Source: Pseudomonadota bacterium (GTDB lineage: Bacteria > Pseudomonadota > Gammaproteobacteria > Burkholderiales > Burkholderiaceae_D). From it: DNA of 28,015 nt. The translations under genes were made by a program, and so were the position numbers. The number at the start of each line of letters is the position of its first letter. Positions within the stretch are counted from its first letter, which is position 1. This document shows, piece after piece, positions 17,124 to 22,101 of the stretch. The stretch is taken from assembly GCA_023392035.1 (NCBI GenBank), contig JAEVZY010000315.1:1-28015 (forward strand), given 5' to 3'. The notes under the pieces are model-generated. The model made no database searches. It saw nothing but the letters and a program-made list of their open reading frames with translations, and was not told the origin of the DNA.

Positions 17124-17552
17124 TCAGAATGAAAAATCGTTCAACACATCCGGCATGCCCTTGGCGACTGCCTCGGCTTCGCTTTCTTCCAGCTTGGCCG
17201 CATCCCAGATTTCAAAATGACTGCCCATGCCCAACAACATCACGTCGCGGGTAATGCTCACTGCACGGCGCAACTCGGGCGGGACCAGAATCCGTCCCGC
17301 GCTGTCGAGCTCCACGTCCGAAGCATTGCCCAGAAAAATCCTTTGCCAGGCCTTGGCCGACATCGGCCAGCTGGCGATCTGCTCCCGGTGGCTTTCCCAC
17401 ACCGGGCGCGGAAAGAACAACAGGCATCCATGCGGATGCTTGGTCAGGGTCACGCGGCCTTCGCACTGGACCATCAGGGCGTCACGATGCTTCGAAGGGA
17501 TCGTCATTCGACCCTTCGCATCGAGATTCAGTGCTGACACGCCTTGAAACAC
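17124..17552 (-). CDS. mraZ: Transcriptional regulator MraZ
   Basis: DNA-binding protein that, from work in E. coli, represses its own division-cluster promoter. The 142-residue product has two SpoVT/AbrB-like swapped-hairpin domains. They are marked by LNLDAKGRMTIPSKHRDAL at about 7-25 and VELDSAGRILVPPELRRAV in the second half. I chose the GTG at 17552 because family members begin MFQG followed by LNLDAKGRM, and 142 residues matches the usual 140-152. The frame is open upstream to a TTG at 17633, but that would add 27 polar residues of no family character and would start inside the operator repeats. It is the first gene of the cluster, about 100 bases behind its promoter. Confidence 0.95.
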   Translation of the reverse strand: MFQGVSALNLDAKGRMTIPSKHRDALMVQCEGRVTLTKHPHGCLLFFPRPVWESHREQIASWPMSAKAWQRIFLGNASDVELDSAGRILVPPELRRAVSITRDVMLLGMGSHFEIWDAAKLEESEAEAVAKGMPDVLNDFSF

Positions 17553-17626
17553 TTGGTCGCTAGCCTTTTTCTTATCGCTTTTCCCGGTTCCCGCCCGGCT
17601 TTCGCCGCTTTTCGGCAGGAATTCTT

Positions 17627-17661
17627 CCCACAAAAAAACACTTTTTCACACTGGCGCCCAC
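17627..17661 (-). promoter_or_regulatory. Putative MraZ operator: four repeats at 10-bp spacing
   Basis: Reading the minus strand, GTGGG (17661-17657), GTGTG (17651-17647), GTGTT (17641-17637) and GTGGG (17631-17627) are each separated by exactly five bases. MraZ is known to bind tandem TGGG-type repeats with 5-bp gaps upstream of mraZ in E. coli and Mycoplasma. The two outer units are perfect and the inner two are degenerate. The array starts within the promoter's -10 element and covers the expected transcription start, a repressor position. Confidence 0.82.
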
Positions 17662-17688
17662 TTTAGAGGATGACTTTTTGGTGGTCAA
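17660..17688 (-). promoter_or_regulatory. Promoter of the mraZ/dcw cluster
   Basis: On the minus strand TTGACC (17688-17683) and TAAAGT (17665-17660) are separated by 17 bp. They match the sigma70 -35 element at five of six positions and the -10 at four of six. The -10 element merges with the first MraZ-type repeat, which supports it as the regulated cluster promoter. Transcription would start near 17653, leaving a leader of about 100 nt before the GTG of mraZ. Confidence 0.65.
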
Positions 17689-17742
17689 GGAAAATTCCCA
17701 GTTGAAACAGCTCGTAATTCCAATGAAATTAAGGACTTACGG

Positions 17743-17769
17743 GCCTTTTCTAAAGCCGCCGAAAAAGGC
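17743..17769. repeat. Inverted repeat, 7-bp arms
   Basis: GCCTTTT (17743-17749) and AAAAGGC (17763-17769) form a perfect inverted repeat around a 13-base spacer. It lies about 60 bp upstream of the mraZ -35 element. It has no T-run beyond the second arm on either strand that would make it a clear terminator. Confidence 0.4.
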
Positions 17770-17792
17770 ATTTCTGATTGGATTTAAGCACT

Positions 17793-17824
17793 TACGTGAG
17801 ACACTGAAGGAAGAGCCTCACGTA
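17793..17824. repeat. Inverted repeat, 8-bp arms, possible regulator site
   Basis: TACGTGAG (17793-17800) and CTCACGTA (17817-17824) are perfect inverted copies around a 16-base spacer, with centres 24 bp apart. A further palindrome, ACACATGTGT, follows directly at 17825-17834. The arrangement resembles a dimeric regulator site upstream of the mraZ promoter, but no known consensus is recognised. Confidence 0.45.
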
Positions 17825-17975
17825 TACACATGTGTTTAGTGCCAGAATTGGCTTGCGATGGGTCAATAAAATCCGGCAAACCATGTGGAAAAAGCGCGAA
17901 AGTGCGGGCGGAAAACCGCAAGCGGGCGCTTACCTTTGACAGCTGCGAACCGGACCGGGCGGCCCCGGGGCGTGT

Positions 17976-18947
17976 CTACTTGCGCCGGGCCGGTTGCACG
18001 ATGTCGTCCGGCTTGGACAGGCGTCCCTCGCGCAATTGCCGGACCGCTTCCAGCACCGCGCGCGCCACGTTCTTCATTTCCTTCTGCAGCGCGAAGTCCT
18101 GGTCCAGCACATCGTGGCTGGTAGCATACGGCTCGTAATAGCCGATGTAGCGCTCGATGCGCGACAGCATGCCGGCATCGATCAGGCCCATCCAGTCCAG
18201 CCAGTCCGAGGTGGCGCGGCGGGTGCCGTCGATGCCCGCCACGTCGCCATGCACCAGCAAGCCGTAAGCGCGGCCGGCGAGGTGCTTGGGGTAGTCCCAG
18301 CCGGCCAATTCCAGCGACTTGGCCTTGGCCGCGTCCTTGCCGGCGGTGGAGCTGGGATCGGGATTGCCACCGTCGGCGCAGACCAGACGATCGATCATCA
18401 GCTTCATGGCGCTGGGCGACTGGTACCAGTAGACCGGGTTGACCAGGATCACGCCGTGGGCGCTGACCCATTGCTCGTAGATCTCGGCCATCCAGTCATT
18501 GGTCTGGCGCAGGCCGTGGTTGGGGTAGCAACTGCAGGGCCAGTGGCACAGCGGCATGGCGGTCGAAACGCAGCCCTTGCAGGGATGGATGTGCCGGTCG
18601 TAGTCGGAAATCAGGCGCGACAGGTCGAGCAGGTCGGCCTCCACCCCGGCTTCGACAATCACCTCGCAAGCCATGCGCGCCAGCCGCCAGGATTTCGAGA
18701 TTTCGCCCGGACAGCTGCCGTCATTGCGGTCGGCGCCGCACACCACCAGGATGCGCGAAGGCGTGGCCGCATCCGCTTGCCGCTGTTGAGCCTGCTGCAG
18801 GCGGCGGCTGGTCTCCAGCCATTCCACCGACAGGTCGTAATCGGGATCGGCAAAGCCGGCGCCGGCCTTGACGGTCCCGGCCAGCTTGTGGTCGTTGATG
18901 TAATTGTCCCAGGCCACCTGCTCGACCTGGGCCATGGCCTCGGCCAC
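17976..18947 (-). CDS. Flavodoxin-like NAD(P)H-dependent FMN reductase, native N-terminus interrupted
   Basis: Flavodoxin-fold oxidoreductase likely to use NAD(P)H and FMN; substrate unknown. The flavodoxin-type core starts at ILVVCGADRNDGSCPG, followed by GVEADLLDLS, then HGVILVNPVYWYQSPSAMKLMIDRL, the FMN-reductase-like segment. Between them lies a Cys-rich stretch, HPCKGCVSTAMPLCHWPCSC, which could bind a metal or iron-sulfur cluster. The longest uninterrupted frame starts at GTG 18947 (323 residues), with an ATG at 18935. However, coding character continues upstream through an in-frame TAG (18989-18987) to an ATG at 19046 with a good ribosome site, giving a 357-codon gene. The present product may therefore be a truncated or unproduced protein. 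It follows the SDR gene by 24 bases, so one transcript is likely. Confidence 0.7.
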   Translation of the reverse strand: MAEAMAQVEQVAWDNYINDHKLAGTVKAGAGFADPDYDLSVEWLETSRRLQQAQQRQADAATPSRILVVCGADRNDGSCPGEISKSWRLARMACEVIVEAGVEADLLDLSRLISDYDRHIHPCKGCVSTAMPLCHWPCSCYPNHGLRQTNDWMAEIYEQWVSAHGVILVNPVYWYQSPSAMKLMIDRLVCADGGNPDPSSTAGKDAAKAKSLELAGWDYPKHLAGRAYGLLVHGDVAGIDGTRRATSDWLDWMGLIDAGMLSRIERYIGYYEPYATSHDVLDQDFALQKEMKNVARAVLEAVRQLREGRLSKPDDIVQPARRK

Positions 18948-19046
18948 GGCGTCGTAGGAAGGATGGCTGAAGGACGCCAGGAAGCGCTACCGGAACGCCT
19001 CGCGCCCGAGCATGCCCTGGAACTGCCCTTTGCGCGGCAAAGTCAT
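18948..19046 (-). pseudogene. N-terminal segment of the FMN reductase cut off by an in-frame TAG
   Basis: From the ATG at 19046 the frame reads MTLPRKGQFQGMLGREAFR, then TAG (18989-18987), then RFLASFSHPSYDAVAEAM, and continues without a break into the FMN reductase. GGGGGAAGC directly before the ATG is a plausible ribosome site, and the ATG lies 24 bases after the SDR stop. Amino-acid composition and third-position G/C bias are the same on both sides of the TAG, as expected for one original gene. A single base change would restore the frame (for example to GAG, CAG or TGG). Possible causes are a recent nonsense mutation, a base-call error, or readthrough. Confidence 0.72.
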
Positions 19047-19070
19047 GCTTCCCCCGGGCTGCGAATCGGT

Positions 19071-20069
19071 TCAGCCGCGCGAGCCGCCCATCACCGGCAG
19101 GATGGCGCCGGTGACATAGGAGGCGCACACCGGCGAAGCCAGGAACACATAGGCCGGCGCGATCTCTTCCGGCTGGGCCGGGCGCTTCATCAGCGTGCCG
19201 GCGCCGAAATGGGTGACCTTGTCGCCCGGCTGGTCGGCCGGATTCAGGGGTGTCCACACCGGGCCCGGCGCCACCGCGTTCACCCGTATGCCGCGCGCGG
19301 CAAGATTGGCCGAAAGCGACATGGTCAGCGCATGGATCGCGCCCTTGGTGGCGGAGTAATCCAGCAGGTGCGAAGAGCCGAACAGCCCGGTCTCGCTGCC
19401 GGTATTGATGATGCAGCCGCCGTTCTTCAGGTGCGGGGTGGCGGCGCGCGCCATCTGGAAATAGCCATACAGGTTGGTGCGTATGGTCATGTCGAAGTGT
19501 TCGTCGCTGATGTCTTCGATGCCCTGCGCATGCAACTGGAAGGCGGCATTGTTGACCAGCACATCGAGCTTGCCGAAGGTATCGACCGTCTTCGTGACCG
19601 CCTCTTCGCAATATTCCGGGCTGCGCACGTCGCCCGGCAACAGCAGGCAGCGCCGTCCTTCCTTTTCCACCCAGGATTTGGTTTCCTCGGCGTCGCCCTG
19701 CTCGTCGAGGTAGCCGATCGCCACATCCGCCCCTTCGCGCGCGAACAGCACCGCCACCGCGCGGCCGATGCCGGAGTCGGCGCCGGTGATCAGGGCCACC
19801 ATGTCCTGCAGCTTGCCGCTGCCCTTGTAATCGGGCGCCTGGAAATTGGGGCGCGGCGTGAGTTCGGATTCCAGCCCCGGCTTGGACAGATGCTGGGGCG
19901 GATAAGGCAGGTCCGGCTGCGCGCGCGCGCCGGCCTGCACCCCGGCATCGCTGCTGCCGGCGGCCGCGCTCTTTTCGCGGGCGTCGGTGTCGCGTTGGAT
20001 CTTGCGCTGCTGCGCGGCGGTCGCCTTTGCGCCCTGCTCGCCAGGGTCCTTCTCGTCTTTGCTTGCCAT
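19071..20069 (-). CDS. Short-chain dehydrogenase/reductase with long polar N-terminus
   Basis: NAD(P)-dependent oxidoreductase of the classical SDR family, subgroup resembling the bacterial general-stress SDRs (YhdF/YdaD type). It has 332 residues. A hydrophilic, probably disordered N-terminus of about 50 residues and a PPQHLSKPGLESELTPRP linker precede the Rossmann domain. Cofactor motif TGADSGIG is at 95-102, NNAA at 173-176, catalytic S225 in INTGSETG, Y238 and K242 in DYSATKGA. The APGPVWTPL segment follows, and the C-terminus is ASYVTGAILPVMGGSRG. The ATG at 20069 has GGAG eight bases upstream. A complementary AACTCCG about 40 bases before could mask that site. Substrate unknown. Likely cotranscribed with the GST upstream and the FMN reductase downstream. 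Confidence 0.93.
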   Translation of the reverse strand: MASKDEKDPGEQGAKATAAQQRKIQRDTDAREKSAAAGSSDAGVQAGARAQPDLPYPPQHLSKPGLESELTPRPNFQAPDYKGSGKLQDMVALITGADSGIGRAVAVLFAREGADVAIGYLDEQGDAEETKSWVEKEGRRCLLLPGDVRSPEYCEEAVTKTVDTFGKLDVLVNNAAFQLHAQGIEDISDEHFDMTIRTNLYGYFQMARAATPHLKNGGCIINTGSETGLFGSSHLLDYSATKGAIHALTMSLSANLAARGIRVNAVAPGPVWTPLNPADQPGDKVTHFGAGTLMKRPAQPEEIAPAYVFLASPVCASYVTGAILPVMGGSRG

Positions 20070-20145
20070 CGCCCAACTCCGGTTTGAAGTCCACCGCAGA
20101 TTGGGCCGGCAAGCAAAAGCGGAGTTCCGGCCGCCCCGACTTCGG

Positions 20146-20760
20146 TCAAGACATCTTTATCGCCATCACGTGTTTGGCGAACAGCGGGTCGGCGCTGAGC
20201 CCTTCGTAGTAACGGCGCAGGTTGGCCGTTTCCGGCACCGCCAGCTCCAGCGCATACCAACGATGCACGATGGGACCGATGGCGATGTCGGCCAGCGTGA
20301 AGTGGTCCAGCGCAATATGCGCATGGCGGGCCAGCTGGCGGTCCAGCAAGACCATCAGATCGGCCACCGCCTGGCGCTGGCTGCCCAGTTCCGACAAGGG
20401 CTTTTGCTCGCGCACCAGGCCAACATACAGCGGGCGCAGCGCCGGCGCCAGGACGCCCAGCTGCCAGTCCAGCCATTGGTCGACCATGGCGCGCGCCATT
20501 GGCGAGGCCGGATACAGATGGGCCGCGCCGTGACGGTTGGCCAGGTAGCGCAGGATGGTGTTCGATTCCCAGATCGCGCCTTCGTCGGTGATGACGGTGG
20601 GCACGGTGGCATTCGGATTCAGGGCCAGGTAGTCCTCGCTTTTGGTGCCGCCGAAGGCGCCGCCGCGGTTTTCCTGTTCGTAAGCCTGGCCCAGCAGATC
20701 CAGCATCCACACCACTTTTTGCACATTGCTGGAAGTCAGTCTTCCCAAGACCTTGATCAT
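20146..20760 (-). CDS. Glutathione S-transferase family protein
   Basis: Cytoplasmic GST-fold enzyme that conjugates or reduces electrophiles with glutathione; substrate unknown. The 204-residue product has an N-terminal thioredoxin-like domain with SSNVQKVVWMLDLLG near 10-24 (S10/S11 the probable glutathione-activating residues), the cis-proline motif ATVPTVI and the glutathione-binding WESNTILRYLA. The all-helical C-terminal domain includes FTLADIAIGPIVHRWY with the conserved N-capping-box Asp. The ATG at 20760 is preceded by GAGAGG. The frame is open further upstream but that overlaps the preceding gene. It begins 10 bases after the monooxygenase-fold gene stops, so the two are almost certainly cotranscribed. 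Confidence 0.93.
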   Translation of the reverse strand: MIKVLGRLTSSNVQKVVWMLDLLGQAYEQENRGGAFGGTKSEDYLALNPNATVPTVITDEGAIWESNTILRYLANRHGAAHLYPASPMARAMVDQWLDWQLGVLAPALRPLYVGLVREQKPLSELGSQRQAVADLMVLLDRQLARHAHIALDHFTLADIAIGPIVHRWYALELAVPETANLRRYYEGLSADPLFAKHVMAIKMS

Positions 20761-20770
20761 GGCTGCCCTC

Positions 20771-21073
20771 TCAATGATTTTTTTCGGCGAGATTGAAATG
20801 CTCCACCACCGGCGGCTGGGCGAAGTAGGGGCCGACGATGGAACGCCATTCGGCAAATGCCGCCGAGCCGCGGAAATCGACCGTGTGATGCTCCAAGGTT
20901 TCCCAGTAAATCATCAGGACCCAGCGCTGCGGATCCTCAATGCCGTGATTGATCTGGTGCCCGATATAGCCGCGGGACTTGCTGATAACTTCCTTGACGC
21001 CCTTCTTGATGGCGGCGCCGAATTCCTGCTCCTTGCCTGCCTGAACCTTGATGTCTGCCAGCTCGAGAATCAT
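20771..21073 (-). CDS. Antibiotic biosynthesis monooxygenase (ABM)-fold protein
   Basis: Small dimeric ferredoxin-like alpha/beta barrel protein of the ABM superfamily, whose members include cofactor-free quinol oxygenases, haem-degrading enzymes and proteins of unknown role. The 100-residue product begins MILELADIKVQAGKEQEF and contains the typical RGYIGHQINHGIEDPQRWVLMIYWETLEHH pattern, where the WETLEHH and FRGSAAFAEWR segments shape the active-site pocket. The ATG at 21073 has a strong GGAGGAAA ribosome site, so the longer upstream frame is rejected. It is the first gene of the minus-strand redox block and diverges from the response regulator. Reaction unknown. Confidence 0.85.
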   Translation of the reverse strand: MILELADIKVQAGKEQEFGAAIKKGVKEVISKSRGYIGHQINHGIEDPQRWVLMIYWETLEHHTVDFRGSAAFAEWRSIVGPYFAQPPVVEHFNLAEKNH

Positions 21074-21157
21074 GGGATTTCCTCCGAAATTGTGGAATGC
21101 GGTTGAAACACTTTGCTGCGATGCGGGATCGGTTCCCCCCGCATGAATGTGCGACAA

Positions 21158-21186
21158 ATTTTACCTTCCGGCTTGCCTCTTTTAAA
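21158..21186 (-). promoter_or_regulatory. Possible promoter of the ABM-GST-SDR-FMN reductase block
   Basis: On the minus strand TTTAAA (21186-21181) and TAAAAT (21163-21158) are 17 bp apart. They match sigma70 at four and five of six positions. It would give a leader of about 80 nt before the ABM start. A perfect TTGACA at 21195-21190 lies just upstream but is badly spaced for this -10 element. Confidence 0.4.
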
Positions 21187-21251
21187 AAATTGTCAAGAAG
21201 TAATGGACTTTCGATTATTTTTTGGGTAGCTTGACTGAAACCTGTTCGTTC

Positions 21252-21278
21252 GTACGACTATCGACCAAGTACGACTAT
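21252..21278 (+). repeat. Direct repeat overlapping the response regulator start codon
   Basis: GTACGACTAT occurs at 21252-21261 and again at 21269-21278, a period of 17 bp. The second copy contains the first two bases of the ATG at 21277. A 10-bp exact repeat in this position could be an operator for autoregulation. Confidence 0.6.
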
Positions 21279-21966
21279 GAGAATCGCAGTGCTCGATGAA
21301 GAACGCGCCCAGCGTGACCTGCTCTGCCAGGTATTGAAATCTGCCGGCCATACCTGTCTTCCCTTTGAGCGGGGCAGTGACCTGGTGGAAGCGGCCAACC
21401 CGGAAAGCATGGACATGCTGCTGATCCACTGGCAGCCAACCGATCAGGCGCCGGCCCAGGTACTGACCACCCTGCGCGAAAACATGCCCCAGGGCTTTCC
21501 CATCATCTTCCTGACCGGCCGCTCCAGCGAGGACGACATCATCGCCGGTCTGGCCTGCGGCGCCAACGACTACATCATCAAGCCGGTGCGCCGGGGCGAG
21601 CTGGTGGCGCGGGTGCAGGCCCTGCTGCGGCGGGCATATCCGGCCGAGAACGGCGTCGAGCAAATCCAGTTCGGCAATTTCGTGTTCGAGTCGCGCACCG
21701 GGCGCCTCACGGTGAATGGCCAGGCGGTGGAATTGACGCACAAGGAATTCGACCTGGCCCTGCTGTTTTTCCGCAATCTGGGGCGGCCCCTGTCGCGCGC
21801 CTTCATCCTGGAAGCAGTGTGGGCGCGCGATATCGATGTCCCCTCGCGCACCATGGACACCCACGTCTCGCGCGTGCGCAGCAAATTGAAATTGCGGCCG
21901 GAACATGGCTACCGGCTGGCGCCGGTGTACAGCTACGGCTATCGGCTGGAGCAGATGTCGGCCTGA
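21277..21966 (+). CDS. OmpR/PhoB-type response regulator lacking the phospho-acceptor Asp
   Basis: Two-domain DNA-binding regulator of 229 residues. The receiver domain spans about 1-118 and begins MRIAVLDEE, keeping acidic D7 and E8. The strand that normally ends in the phosphorylated aspartate reads MDMLLIHWQP, with H51 where Asp is expected. The later switch residues are kept: Thr in IIFLTGR and Lys in NDYIIKPVRRGEL. The winged-helix domain (about 128-229) has LTHKEFDLALLFFRNLGRPLSR, the recognition-helix region RTMDTHVSRVRSKLKL and HGYRLAPVYSYGYRL. No sensor kinase is adjacent. It probably acts without classical phosphorylation. There is no clear ribosome site before the ATG. It diverges from the redox block. 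Confidence 0.92.
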   Translation: MRIAVLDEERAQRDLLCQVLKSAGHTCLPFERGSDLVEAANPESMDMLLIHWQPTDQAPAQVLTTLRENMPQGFPIIFLTGRSSEDDIIAGLACGANDYIIKPVRRGELVARVQALLRRAYPAENGVEQIQFGNFVFESRTGRLTVNGQAVELTHKEFDLALLFFRNLGRPLSRAFILEAVWARDIDVPSRTMDTHVSRVRSKLKLRPEHGYRLAPVYSYGYRLEQMSA

Positions 21967-22101
21967 TGATCCAGGCCCGAACATGCTGGCTTGATCATGT
22001 CAGGCTGATCATGTCCTTGCGGCAGCTCGAAGTGGACAGGAGCAACAAGCTATAATAGTCGCCGTTCTGTTCGCTCTTCAATCGCATCGTCCAACCAGCA
22101 A
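21967..22101 (+). promoter_or_regulatory. hemA upstream region with consensus -10 element
   Basis: The 135-bp gap contains a perfect TATAAT at 22051-22056, about 45 bases before the hemA ATG, giving a leader near 40 nt. No matching -35 hexamer is evident at 16-18 bp, so an activator may be needed. Upstream, TGATCATGTC is repeated at 21992-22001 and 22006-22015 (14-bp period). A weak 5-bp hairpin overlaps the response regulator stop. I saw no T-tailed terminator. Confidence 0.5.

Larger units (their letters stand above)
17689..17975. other. Intergenic region between the FMN reductase gene and the mraZ promoter
   Basis: There is no credible gene here. The 17690-17830 part is visibly richer in A and T than its surroundings and holds two inverted repeats, listed separately. 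From about 17880 to 17975 the sequence is GC-rich with several short self-complementary bits, but no stem followed by a T-run on the minus strand. I therefore cannot point to a terminator for the FMN reductase gene. A short plus-strand open frame starting near 17830 is antisense shadow of that gene. Confidence 0.6.

Noticed and set aside
17553..17633. A longer MraZ starting at TTG 17633
   Set aside because: The extra 27 residues have no family character and the start would lie inside the operator repeats; homologues begin at the GTG TTT CAA position.
17880..17975. A terminator for the FMN reductase gene
   Set aside because: Several short GC-rich self-complementary bits exist, but none has both an adequate stem and a following T-run on the minus strand.
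17994..20087. A 697-codon plus-strand open frame opposite the FMN reductase and SDR genes
   Set aside because: It is antisense shadow of two recognisable oxidoreductases, with no motifs of its own.
21961..21976. A hairpin (GCCTG/CAGGC) at the response regulator stop as a terminator
   Set aside because: The stem is only five base pairs and no T-run follows.
21991..22004. A possible FNR-type box (TTGAT...) upstream of hemA
   Set aside because: Only the left half matches; the right half has no ATCAA-like sequence at the required distance.
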